Assembly (NCBI RefSeq): GCF_033115175.1
Contig: NC_084836.1
Span: 65,329,297 to 65,393,296 of the forward strand
Reading direction: 5' to 3'
Length of the DNA: 64,000 nucleotides
From: Lepus europaeus
Taxonomy: Eukaryota > Chordata > Mammalia > Lagomorpha > Leporidae
The notes below the pieces were generated by a model. That model saw nothing but the letters and a program-made list of their open reading frames with translations, did no database searches and was not told the DNA's origin. Position numbers and translations under genes: made by a program. The first letter of the stretch is position 1, and the number at the start of each line of letters is the position of its first letter. Shown here piece after piece: positions 33,349-43,376 of the stretch.

Positions 33349-34896
33349 TCAGTTTAGGGCCAACAGGTTTTGCGATCCTGACCCGGGAGTCCTTCGACTC
33401 TCGGGGCAGTCTCGCTTCCAGTGGCCAGGCTTTTTGCAAAGCGGGCAGGGCTTCTTCGGAAGCCGGCCGCAGCTTCTAGCCCAGTGCCCTGGCTTCCCGC
33501 AGTGAAAGCAGTTACCACTTGGAGGTGGGCCGGCCTTGCTGGGTCCCTTTGATGGCAGATTACCGCACAGAGCAGCTATCAACTGGGCCTGCCGCCTATC
33601 CTTACGCTGTTCCTTCTGCTTGTCTCGCTCCTCCTCCTCCTGATCTCTGTTAAAATAAACAGTAGAGGCAGCCTTGATAATGTCAGCCAAGGGGGTGCTT
33701 GGTCCCATCCCTAATTTTTGGAGCTTTCTCCTAATATCAGGGGCGGCTTGAGTTAGAAACCTATCCCCCAATATGGCATTTCCTACAGCAGAGTCAGGAT
33801 CTAGATCAGTATACTTATCAAGACCCTCTTTGAGCCTTTCTAGAAAGGCAGCTGGATTTTCCTGTAGTCCCTGTTCTATCGTTGATAGCTTATTAAAGTT
33901 CTTCGGTCTTGCCCTACTGGCTGCCCTTAGACCTGCTAAAAGACAAACCAGCATGTGGTCCCTACTTTTTCTTCCCTCAGGGGTATTATAGTTCCATGAG
34001 GGTTCCTTAACTGGGATTGCTGCCTCCGCGATTGGGTGTCCCTCATCCTGCCTATGCAAGGCGTTTGCATAGTCGTTGGCATGCTGCGACACCATTTGCT
34101 TTTCTCCATGAGTTAGGGTAGTGTTTAGCAGAAATACTACATCCTTCCAAGTAAGCTCAAACATACCGGTAATTTTATACCATCCCTCTAGCCACCTGTT
34201 GGGATCTTCGGTGAAGCTTCCCATTTCCGCTTTCATCTCGTTTAAATCCTGCATTTTAAAGGGGACCCGTATCTTGGTGGGGCCATTGGGTCCCATCACT
34301 TCCTGTAGGGGAAACATTCCTACACCCTCAGCCCCAGCGCTCGAGCTCCCGCCTGCGCTCGGGTTCCCGCTTATACTCGGCCTGGGGCTGGGGCTCCGGG
34401 GAGGCCTCGGCCTCGCCTCCGGGCTGGGGCTCCGGGGCCTCACCTCCGGGCTAGGTGGGGCAGTTGGCTCCACAGGAGGCTGAGGGCGTGGTGGCTCCGG
34501 GGCATCTAGGGGAGCGCTAGATGGTGGCTCCTTTGGCTTAGCTTTACAGTGGGCTCCTGATAATAACTCAAATGAAGTTAGCATTGCTAAGTCCGGTCTG
34601 CATCTCTGACAGAGCTCATGATTTCTCCTAAGTGCCATAAAGACCTGCACATAAGGGATTTCTGTCCATTTACCGTGCTCACGGCAGTATAGGTATAAAC
34701 AAGAAATGGTATTAGAATCTAAAGTCCCATTTCCTGGCCACACTCTCTGATCATTTAGTTTGTATTGTGGCCACACGTTGTTACAGAGAGAAACTAGCAA
34801 TTTCTTCTTTAAGACCCTTGGGTCGAACCGAGACCAATTTCTGAGAATGCATCCTAGCGGTGAGTCACGTGGTGGTAAGGAGAACTGGTTTCCCAT
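33349..34896 (-). CDS. gag: Retroviral Gag polyprotein
   Basis: 515 residues, open. MGN start with Ser6 fits an N-myristoylated matrix (residues 1 to about 120). A proline/arginine-rich p12-like stretch (about 122-172) includes a PTAP late-domain motif at 144-147. Capsid from about 195, with the major homology region QG…E…R at 342-354. Charged EEEERDKQKEQRKDRR at 420-435. Nucleocapsid with two CCHC zinc knuckles (C463-C466-H471-C476 and C484-C487-H492-C497). Two knuckles differ from the single one of murine-leukaemia-type viruses but occur in other class I elements. The frame ends with TGA in the same frame as pro-pol, which points to termination suppression rather than frameshifting. The ATG at 34896 is chosen for the matrix start and myristoylation signal. 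Confidence 0.95.
   Translation of the reverse strand: MGNQFSLPPRDSPLGCILRNWSRFDPRVLKKKLLVSLCNNVWPQYKLNDQRVWPGNGTLDSNTISCLYLYCREHGKWTEIPYVQVFMALRRNHELCQRCRPDLAMLTSFELLSGAHCKAKPKEPPSSAPLDAPEPPRPQPPVEPTAPPSPEVRPRSPSPEARPRPPRSPSPRPSISGNPSAGGSSSAGAEGVGMFPLQEVMGPNGPTKIRVPFKMQDLNEMKAEMGSFTEDPNRWLEGWYKITGMFELTWKDVVFLLNTTLTHGEKQMVSQHANDYANALHRQDEGHPIAEAAIPVKEPSWNYNTPEGRKSRDHMLVCLLAGLRAASRARPKNFNKLSTIEQGLQENPAAFLERLKEGLDKYTDLDPDSAVGNAILGDRFLTQAAPDIRRKLQKLGMGPSTPLADIIKAASTVYFNRDQEEEERDKQKEQRKDRRQAQLIAALCGNLPSKGPSKAGPPPSGNCFHCGKPGHWARSCGRLPKKPCPLCKKPGHWKRDCPESRRTPGSGSQNLLALN
34370..34450 (-). repeat. Pro/Arg-coding tandem repeat in gag
   Basis: GC-rich imperfect repeats (CTCCGGGCTGGGGCTCCGG-type units) encode the PRSPSPEARPRPP-like segment of the p12-like region. 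Such repeats often vary in length between proviral copies. Confidence 0.75.
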
Positions 34897-36500
34897 CTGA
34901 AAGAGAATAGAGGAGAAATCGTGGCAGAGGTTTCTGCCGCGCTAGGAGGGAGCAGGCGTCCCCGCAAACCTCCAAATCACTCCTTGGCTCGCTACGTAGC
35001 CAGTGGGTTATGGGCCTGGGTTGCCGGGCTTAACTAGTATTACCGTGTAACCTGCAAACGCTCTTGGGGTTCCTGGAACCCAGTAATATCTGCCGCATAA
35101 CCGCCTCGAAACGTCTCTAAATCTCTCCCTTTTGGGGTCCTGTTCTCAGTACTATCCCTTAGTCAGACTTAGCCTGATGGCCTCTGGCTATTTTAATGTT
35201 AATTTGGCTAAGCCAGTCAGCCCCTCTTCTGAAACAACTTCTGCAAAACTGCCTTTTACTTGGAAGGGTGCGGCCCAATTGCAAAGTCTATCTGATGGCT
35301 CCCTGTCCAGACCTAAGCCTAGGGGAACAGGGGAGGGCCGCAAGTAAAGACAGAAGTGCAGCGGGGAGAGATAACCAGCTCCCTGTCCTGGCGCCGACCG
35401 GGCCCTGGTCAGACACCAGAAGGAGGGAGGGCACACGCTTCCCACTGCCCTTGCTGCCGCACAATTCAACACGCAGAGCAAGTCAGACCTGACACAAAAA
35501 TCCGTGGGGGAATGAGGTCAATTCTGAAGCTACGTCCCATTAACAGCACATAAGGAACCAGACCCTTGGTAGGCACAATATAAGCTAGCAAAACCTTTAT
35601 AATGCAACGAAGAAGTTCAAACTATCTAGAATAATCAGAACAGCCATCAAGGTGAGATCTCAATCCGCACTGCTCGAATACTTTAACCAAAGCCAGATTT
35701 ATTCACGACTACTGTAATTACTCAGTCAATTAATACAGATAGTTAACTTTAGCTCCTTTCCAGATTCAATCCTCAGACAATCAAAGCTTAGCAACAGCAA
35801 CAGCTCACAAAAACTTCAAGACGCACCAAAGCTACCATAAGCTTCAAAGACGGAAAACCTTCTACCAGGTTGGAAAGGGTTAACTGGCAACGGCTTATCC
35901 CTAGGTGGAATTCCCTCTTACTTTCTCCTGGCCAGCAGTATAGGAATGGAGATGAAGAAAGCAAAGAGTGGGAGAGGGAGCCCCGGGAGAAGGGCGGAAA
36001 GTGACAGAGGACAAGATGTGAGCGACCGTCCTCACCTTCCACTACGAATCTCAGCCGGAGGAGAGCAAAGGGAAAAGGCCCTGGTGTCTGGGGGCTGAGT
36101 GGGGTTCGAAATCTCCTATCGCTCAAGAGTGCCCACTACCTAGTTGTCTGAGTTTACCTGGAGGGCCAATATTAGCCTCGACCGAAGCTAAGCCCTGCTC
36201 GCGTAGCAGTAGGCAGCGTGACCAGGCGTCCCTCCAAGAGAGAGACCTGATCCTCGGGTCGCGGTCCGGCCGCCGGGAAGCCAAAGCGAGCTCAGGGGGT
36301 CTCCACGCTCTCAGGCAACTGCCCTTCCTAATCGCCCTCCCGTTCCTTACAATCCCTCTGGAGTTTCGGCCGTAGCTAAGCCGTGGCCGGGGGGACTCCG
36401 CGTTCTCGGAGAGCTGTGGGGTGCCGGACGCTCAACGGTCACTTCCACAGATCCGGTCCCGCTTGAGGGAAGGAATACTGACCTCCGATGTCTTCTCAAA
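34897..36500 (-). other. Long proviral 5' leader
   Basis: About 1.6 kb between primer binding site and gag ATG, much longer than the roughly half-kilobase leader of murine-leukaemia-type viruses. It should hold the splice donor, packaging signal and perhaps an IRES. Short frames (35188-35481, 97 codons; 35788-36126, 112 codons, both in viral sense) have no recognisable domain. I cannot point to the donor or the packaging hairpins. Confidence 0.75.
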
Positions 36501-36518
36501 CTCCTGGCTGGCTCGCCA
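36501..36518 (-). other. Primer binding site, tRNA-Arg
   Basis: In viral sense TGGCGAGCCAGCCAGGAG, starting 4 nt after the 5' LTR. It is the exact complement of the 3' 18 nt of mammalian tRNA-Arg(ACG) including CCA, as I know that tRNA. Reverse transcription of the parent virus was therefore primed by tRNA-Arg. Confidence 0.9.
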
Positions 36519-36522
36519 AAAA

Positions 36523-37088
36523 TGTTACCGGAGAAATTGCAGGGTTCTTGTCTTCGCGCAAGAAAGAATTCAGGCGTGAGACAGAGAGTAGTGGAAGGTA
36601 AAAGTAGCAAAGTTTATTAGGGTAGGGACATCCGTAAAAACGGATGGGCACCTCTCCAGACAGGACCTGAGAGAGAGTGCCCAGCCTGCATTTAGGCTGG
36701 GGTTTTTAAAGAAGTAGGTCTTTGTCTTCACATGCTTCAACCTGGAAAGAAAGACTTAATGGATGTAAATGTTAAGAAGCTTCTTCCTGTGGAAGGTCTG
36801 AAAGAAAGAACTTTATGGATGCAAATGTTATCAGACCTGAGGAAGGGGCAGGGTGTTTGAGATGCAGATGCTGAGCTGCACCTGGGAGATTGTGGAAGAT
36901 TTAGCAGGAGGGGTGAGGGCCTCCACCTGGCAGGTTACCAGGTAGAAGGGGGCAGGGAGGCAGGATGCGAAAATCTGGGCTTCCCCTGGAACATTGTTAG
37001 GATGACTTTGAGATGCAGATGCATATAGATGTCTTCTCTTTAGGCCTGTCACACACACATAAGCTCATAACTGACTTCCTACCTAACA
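36523..37088 (-). repeat. 5' LTR of the provirus
   Basis: 566 bp, identical by eye to the 3' LTR. Promoter for proviral transcription towards lower coordinates: TATA-like TTTAAAA at about 36710-36703 and AATAAA at 36618-36613. Followed on the right by the AAGG duplicate and L1 ORF2. Confidence 0.96.
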
Positions 37089-37092
37089 AAGG

Positions 37093-37507
37093 GACACTAA
37101 CCCACTGTTGGTGGGCATGCAAACTGGTTAAGCCAATATGGAAGTCAGTCTGGAGATTCCTCAGAAACCTGAATATAACCCTACCGTACAACCCAGTCAT
37201 CCCACTCCTTGGAATTTACCCAAAGGAAATTAAATTGGCAAACAAAAAAGCAGTCTGCTCCTTAATGTTTACTGCAGCTCAATTCACAATAGCTAAGACC
37301 TGTAACCAACCCAAATGCCCATCAACAGTAGACTGGATAAAGAAATTATGGGACATGTACTCTATAGAATACTATACAGCAGTAAAAAACAACGAAATCT
37401 GGTCATTTGCAACAAGATGGAGGAATCTGGAAAACATTATGCTGAGTGAATTAAGCCAGTTCGAAAGGGACAAGTATCATATGTTTTCCCTGATCCGTGA
37501 CCACTAA
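37093..37507 (+). pseudogene. L1 ORF2 C-terminus
   Basis: Open to the natural L1 ORF2 stop at 37507, encoding the Cys-rich C-terminal region with the familiar WW-C-K-VKPIWKSVWRFLRNL, NPVIPLLGIYPKE and YSIEYYTAVKNNEIWSFATRW blocks. The apparent open frame starting at 37013 runs out of the LTR and is not a gene. The upstream ORF2 part is at 27298-27478, across the provirus. Confidence 0.92.
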
Positions 37508-38726
37508 CTGAGCACCAAAGGGGAAACCTGTAGAAGTGAAATGGACACTATGAGAAACAGTGACTTGATCAGCTCTTGTCCTGACTGTTGGTGTACAATT
37601 TAATACTTTATCCATTTTATTGTTTTTTTTTTTGTTCTAGTACTGATGGTTGAACTCTGTAATTAACACACAATTATTCTTAGGTGTTTAAATTTAACTG
37701 AAAAGTGATCCCTGTTAAATATAAGAGTGGGAATAAGAGAGGGAGGATATGTATAATTTGGGACATGCTCAGTTGTACTTGCTCCAAGTGGTGGAGTTAG
37801 AAATGTGCCAGGGGATTCCAATACAATCCCATCAAGGTGGCATGTACCAATGCCATCTCACTAGTCCAAGTGATGAATTTCAGTTCACAATGTTTCACAC
37901 TGTAAGGTCTAAGAGTCAAAGGGATCACACAAACAAGACTAGTGTCTGCTAATACTAACTGATAGAATCAAAAAGGGAGAGAACGATCCAACATGGGAAG
38001 CGGGATACACAGCAGACTCATGGAATGGCAGATGTCCTAAACAGCACTCTGTCCTCAGAATCAGCCCTTAAGGCATTTGGATCTGGCTGAAGAGCCCGTG
38101 AGAGTATTTTAGGCATGGAAAGCCAAGACACTCTGGCAAAAACAAACAAACAAACAAACAAACAAATAAAAAACCCTAAATGAAACATCTCTGTGAGTGG
38201 GATCCCAGTGGAAAGAACGGGCCATCAAAGAAGGAGGTACCTTTCTCTGAAGGGAGGAGAGAACTTCCTCTTTGACCATGACCCTTTCTGAATAAGATCA
38301 AAGTCGGCGAACTCTAAAGGCTTCCATAGCCTTGGCAACTCATGACTAGAGCCTAGGGAGATTACTGACACCATAAACAAGAGTGTCAAATTGTGAAGTC
38401 AACAACAGGAGTCACTGTGTACTTACTCCTCATGTGGGATCTGTCCTTGATGTGTTGTCCACTGTGAAGTAATGCTATAACTAGTACTGAAACAGTATTT
38501 TACACTTAGTGTGTCTGTGTGGGTGTAAACTGATGAAATCTTTACTTAATATATCCTAAATTGATCTTCTGTATATAAAGAGAATTGAAAATGAATCTTG
38601 ATGTGAATGGAATGGGAGAGGGAGCGGGAGATGGGAGGGGTGGGAGTGGGAGGGAAGTTTTGGGGGGGGGAAGCCATTGTAATCCATAAACTGTACTTTG
38701 GAAATTTATATTTACTAAATAAAAGT
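37508..38726 (+). mobile_element. L1 3'UTR with (CAAA)n and purine tract
   Basis: Rabbit L1 3'UTR. (CAAA)n at about 38139-38166, the homologous CTTCCATAGCCTTGGCAACTCATGACTAGAGC segment at 38320, a G-rich purine run at about 38612-38675 able to form a G-quadruplex, and the terminal AAATAAAAGT. From 37687 it is nearly identical to 51204-52235. Confidence 0.9.
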
Positions 38727-39059
38727 GAAAAACTAACTAACAAACAAAACAACAACAACAACAAAAAAGGAAAGTTTCATTACAGAGAAAGGCTTAATGC
38801 TTCCTCAGATAATAATTTAACAAGTATAAAGCAAAAAGACCTTAGTTTAGTGGGAATATAGACAGTGGCTACAAACAATAATTGGATGGTAAAATGACCA
38901 TTTATTTATACACAGCCACCACAATTAATTAAAATTATAGTAGTATAACATTCATAACCATTGGTTTGACAAATGTATAAAGCAAAGCTTTATTATATTT
39001 GCAGCAATGCTGATACTCACAGACATTTCCTCCTTTTGTGTTTCTTTTTTGTTTGCTTT

Positions 39060-39245
39060 TTAAATTTTAGCTCCCACAGATAAGGGAGAACATGAGGCAT
39101 TTGTCTTTCTGGGTGCAGCTTATTTCACCCCACAAGATGTCCTCCAGTTGCTTCCATTTTGCGGCAAATGGTAGAATTTCATTATTTTTTATAGCTGAAT
39201 AATATTCCATTGTGTGTATATACCACATTTTTATTCTGCATGGGC
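39060..39245 (-). mobile_element. L1 ORF2 C-terminal fragment
   Basis: Minus-strand translation gives the end of L1 ORF2 (MWYIHTMEYYSAIKNNEI, then FAAKWKQLEDILWGE). No 3'UTR attached in the usual way, and surrounded by AT-rich DNA. Old fragment. Confidence 0.8.
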
Positions 39246-39594
39246 AGTGATGTAAAGTCATTTCAGTTAGGCTGGGGCAAGATGAAAATGTATACTCAAA
39301 GTTCTAAAGCAGCAACTCAAATAACAAAGAATAGTAGCCCATCCAAGGAGATGTGGCAAGCAGAATAATATTCCTTACCTGTAAGACTTATGAACATGTT
39401 ATCTTACCTGGAAAAGGGGTAAAAAATGCAGTTGGAGTGAATGTTGATCCTCTTAAAAAAAGAAAAAATATTTTAAAATCCTTTAAAAAAAGGAAAAAAA
39501 ATCTAAAAAATTAGAATAACAACAGTATGTAAGGAGAAGAGAGAGGGTGAAGAGAATCAGAGGGAGATTTGAATGCAGAAAAATGTTCAGAGAG

Positions 39595-39891
39595 GGGCCA
39601 GTGCTGTGGTGCAGTGGGTTAATGTCCTAGCCTGAAGCGTTGGCATCCCATATGGGTGCCAGTTCGAGACCTGGCTGCTCCTCTTCTGATCCAGCTCTCT
39701 GTTATGACCTGTGAAAGAAGTAGAGGATGGCCCAAGTCAGGAAGCTCCTGGCTCCTGGCTTCGGATTGGCGCAGCTCCAGCTGTTGTGGCCAACTATGGA
39801 GTGAACCAGCAGATGGAAGACACCCCCCTGCCCCGCACCTCTCTTCTCTCTGTGTAACTCTGACTTTCAAATAAATAAATAATCTTTTTTT
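39595..39891 (+). repeat. CSINE
   Basis: Forward-oriented full-length C repeat (GGGGCCAGTGCTGTGGTGCAG head, AAATAAATAAATAATC tail). Duplication AAAATGTTCAGAGAG at 39580-39594 and 39892-39906. Confidence 0.92.
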
Positions 39892-40219
39892 AAAATGTTC
39901 AGAGAGATGTAATGTTTGCTGAAGGTGAAAGAAGGTGTCACTTAGACAGCATGGACAAGTCTACGGTGTGTAGGAATCAGGGAAAGGGGTCTTCCCCAAG
40001 AGCATCTATCGTAGCCAATGAGGTTTACCAAGGTGCGATTATGGCTAATTGAATTCCAGGAATCCTGGAAGCTCTCCCCTGATTTTAGCCTGGTGACACT
40101 CATGTTGAACTTCTTACCTCTAGAAATGTTAGGTGATGATTCTCTGTTGTTTTAAGCAACTAGATGTGTGGTAATATCTTAGAGGAGTAATAGGAAACCA
40201 ATACAAGAAATAAAGTAAA

Positions 40220-42230
40220 ACTGAATAAAAGTTCTCTTAATCCAAAAAGTAGACAAATAAGGGGGAAAAACAATAGATAGAATGAATAGAAAATAAACAA
40301 AAAAGTGATAGATTTTTTACTTGGATGTAAAATTACATTAATAAATAGTTTAAATATCCCAATTAAAAGGCAGAGATTCTTAGACTGGAAAATAAACTAA
40401 ACTGTATACTGTGTATAAGAAATCCATTTAAGTGTAAAGAAACAAATTGGTTAAAACTAAGAGAGTAGAATAATATAATTTGCTAGCACTAATCAATAGA
40501 AATCTCCAGGGGCTATGATAATATCAGCAAACTGTATTTTAGAGAAAATAATAATATGAAGAATAAAGGAAGTCATTTTATTATAATTAAAGGGCCAGTT
40601 TATTAAAATGTTACAGCAATTCTCAGATTTTATGTTCCTAGCAGAGTTTCAAAGTAATTTCAAAGTACTTGAAACAAAACCTAATAGAGTACAAAGAGAA
40701 ATAGATACATAACTATATAGTGGGATGTTTCAATAGAACAAATAAACAGAAAATCAGTAAGAATATAGAATTCTTCAGCAATACTACTTGGCCTACTGGA
40801 TAAAACAATGAGGTAGAAGATCAGTGATGAAATAGAAGCCTTTTATATATCTTGTGAAGGCCTAAAAGAAAGGAGCCAGAAGCTCCACATGTAAAGAAAT
40901 AGTAGTGATATGGAAGGGCTGACGTTACAGCATAACAGATTAAGTGACTGGTATCCCGTATCAGAGTGCCAGATTGAGTCCCAGCTACTTTGCTTCTAAT
41001 CCAGCTTCCTGATCATGTGACTGGGGAGGCAGTGGGAGACAGCCCAGGTACTTGGGCCCCTGTCAAAGATGTGGGAAACCAGGATGGAATTCTTGGTTCC
41101 TGGCTTTAGCCAGCCATCTAGGGACTGAACCAGTGGATGGAAGATCTCTCTGTTTCTTTCTCTCTCTGTTGCTCTGCCTTTCAAACAAATAAATCTTTAA
41201 TAAAATAATGAGATAGATACCACATGATATGTACAATTATCATGTTAATAAAACATATATGGTACCCATGGAATGCAAAAACACTAGAAAAACTGTGTAA
41301 TGACCTAGACCTATTAATATACAAAAATCGACTGATTTCTATATATTAGCAATAAGTCTTAAGAAATTTAAGTTACGACACATATACAATGACATCCAAA
41401 ATATGAATTATAGGGTGGAAACTGACAGAAGATAAGAGATTTCTACCCTGGAAACTGCAAATTGTTTCTGAGAGAAATTAAGGAGAAAGTAAGAAATGGA
41501 GAGAAATGCTGTATCCCTGGGTATGGAACATGTTATTAGACAGTTCTTCTCAAATTGACCCACAGATTAATTGCAATTCAACAAAAATCACAGCATGGTT
41601 TATTTTTGGTAGAATTGACAAACGGATTCTAATACTTATATGCTAATGCAAACAAACTAGAATAGCCAAATCAATTTGGATAAGGAGAGCAACAGTGGAA
41701 AAGTAACAATCCCTCATCTTAGGATTCATTATGTAACTATTGCAATGAAAACAATAGTTTGGCACAGAAATAGACTAAAAAATCAGGAGATACTGGAGAA
41801 CCAAGGTGAAAGGCAATTGATTGGAAGTAGGATGTTCTAATGAACAAATGGCACTGGAAAAGTTGGACACTCATATGCAAAAATAAGAGCTTTGACTAGT
41901 ACTTCACGTTCCTTATAAGAGTTTGTCCAAAGGAATGATAACTATAAATGTAAAATTTTGAATCATAAAAAATCCAGAAAAAAATGAAAGGGACCCTTTA
42001 TGATCTTGAGCTAGCCCACAATTTCTTAGACATGACACTAAAGCATGATCTATAGAAAGAGCAAATTGATAAAAATATCTAATTAAAATAAGATTTTCTA
42101 TTCTTTGAAAAGCACTATCATTAAGTGAAAGAAAGCAGGCTACAGACAGAGATAAAGTTCTTGCAAAGCACATGTTCAGAAAATTTAGGAAAAATGGAAT
42201 GAGAAGTGTGCTATTTTGTTTGATGTGATT
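40220..42230 (+). mobile_element. Old L1 ORF2 debris
   Basis: Degenerate sense L1 ORF2 with stops. Recognisable pieces near 41335-41440 (…TTCTATATATTAGCAATAAG…), 41540-41640 (CAATTCAACAAAAATC) and 41700-41765. CSINEs at 40917 and 42233 interrupt it; similar debris continues at 42640-42960 and 43740-44115. Confidence 0.6.
40917..41205 (+). repeat. CSINE, diverged
   Basis: Forward-oriented older C repeat within L1 debris. Head GGGCTGACGTTACAGCATAAC, tail CTTTCAAACAAATAAATC. Confidence 0.8.
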
Positions 42231-42232
42231 TT

Positions 42233-42515
42233 AAAATTTATTCATTTTGATTCTATTTCAGACACATGCACACATACACACAATTGCTAGCAGTAGCCTG
42301 GACTGGGCCAGGTGAAGCTGGAGACCCAGAACTTGATTTGGGTCTACTAGGTGGGTGTCAGGGATCCACGTACTTGAGTCACCACCTGCTGCTTTCCAGG
42401 GTTGTGCATGAGCAGGAAGCTGGATCTAAAGCAGAGGAGCTGAGACTCAAAGCAGGCACCTCAGTGTGGAACATGGGCATCCCAAGTAGTATCTTAATCT
42501 CTGTGCCAAATATGC
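42233..42515 (-). repeat. CSINE, old
   Basis: Reverse-oriented and strongly diverged (tail side TTTATTCATTTTG, head side CAGTGTGGAACATGGGCATCCCAAG…GTGCCAAATATGC). Confidence 0.65.
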
Positions 42516-42639
42516 ATTCTTTTGATGCAAAAGCTTTTTAATAATATGTGAAAAAAATCACAAAAAATTATGTGTGCATTTCAATATTTTACATCAAGAA
42601 AGACTCATACTTTTAATTCTATCTTTCCATGATTTGTTT

Positions 42640-42960
42640 GAAGTAGCCTCACATTCAGAATATATAAATCACTTTCACATATTAATAAGACAAAAACTGA
42701 ATAAAATTAGATAAAATGTTAGAACCGGTAATTCATTTAAGACATGAGGATCACATTTAAGTACATGAAAAGATGCTCGATATCATTATTATTTATGGAA
42801 ATTCAAATTAAAACCTCAAGGAGATGCTACTTACAACCTTGTTAGAATAACTGCAATTCAAAAACCACATGATCCAGCCATGTCACTCTTGGATAGTTAC
42901 TCAAGAAAAGAGAAAGCATATGTCCATACAAAGAATGCAAAGACATGCAAACAAATTTTC
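42640..42960 (+). mobile_element. Old L1 ORF2 debris
   Basis: Degenerate continuation of L1 ORF2 (AAAAGATGCTCGATATCATTATT…GGAAATTCAAATTAAAACC block). Confidence 0.65.
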
Positions 42961-43000
42961 ATAGCAGGTTTTTTTAGAAATACAAATGCTTACTTAGAAG

Positions 43001-43341
43001 TTTTTATTTATTTTACTTATTAGAAAGTCAGAGAGAGAGAGAGAGAGCGAGCGAGCGCCAAAGAGAAAGTAAAAGTGAAAGAGAAAGATATCTCATCTGC
43101 TGGTTCACTTCCTAAATGCCTCCAACAGCTAACAGGACCAGATTGAAGCTGGAAAGCAGGAACGGCCAACCAGGTCTCTCCTGTGGGTGGCAAGGACCCA
43201 ATTACTTGCACCCACTTACTGCCTCCCAGGGTGTACATTAGCTGGAAGCTGGAATACGGAGTGGACCTGATCTTGAACCTGGGCACTCTGATGAGAGCAT
43301 CCTCACCAGCATCTTAACCACTGTACCAAATCCTGCCCCAA
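43001..43341 (-). repeat. CSINE, old
   Basis: Reverse-oriented with a (GA)n stretch at about 43028-43050 and a head ending CCAAATCCTGCCCC. Confidence 0.8.
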
Positions 43342-43376
43342 GGAGCTTTATTTTTAATAGACAAAAATTGGGAACA

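Larger units (their letters stand above)
27475..37092 (-). mobile_element. Class I (gammaretrovirus-like) endogenous provirus
   Basis: Complete LTR-gag-pro-pol-env-LTR provirus of 9610 bp (27479-37088), transcribed right to left. AAGG is duplicated at 27475-27478 and 37089-37092; a 4-bp duplication is typical of gammaretroviruses. LTRs of 566 bp begin TG, end CA and read identical throughout. gag and env are open. pol is open apart from one TAG. The interrupted L1 gives the empty site. Gag and env style place it with class I elements whose gag N-terminus and TM subunit resemble the ERV-9/ERV-W and type-D-envelope groups; this placement is by eye. Identical LTRs imply recent integration, so the locus may be polymorphic in the host species. 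Confidence 0.97.
27298..38768 (+). mobile_element. L1 3' end, split by the provirus
   Basis: Sense L1 ORF2 C-terminal sequence at 27298-27478 resumes at 37089 and reads to the ORF2 stop at 37507, then a 1.2-kb 3'UTR with a (CAAA)n tract, a G-rich purine run and AATAAA at about 38719, and an A-rich (CAA)n tail to 38768. The 5' end is truncated exactly at the 5' terminus of the antisense composite element. ORF2 is only its final part (reverse transcriptase is missing). Removing the provirus and one AAGG restores the L1 reading order. Confidence 0.9.

Noticed and set aside
33273-33351. Ribosomal frameshift between gag and pol
   Set aside because: gag and pro-pol are in the same frame, so stop-codon suppression is the simpler expression mode.
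35188-36126. Accessory viral genes in the proviral leader
   Set aside because: The two open frames have no recognisable domain, and length alone is weak evidence in GC-rich sequence; kept as a question in the findings only.
37013-37507. 164-codon open frame that looks like a single gene
   Set aside because: It starts inside the proviral LTR and continues into L1 ORF2; the real feature is the ORF2 C-terminus from 37093.
38139-38166. Short spaced repeats as a CRISPR-like array
   Set aside because: It is a (CAAA)n microsatellite of the L1 3'UTR in a mammalian genome.
22882-38768. Ordinary twin-primed, 5'-inverted L1 insertion across 27297
   Set aside because: Both arms carry their own L1 3'UTR and A-rich end and differ in content, so one RNA cannot explain both.
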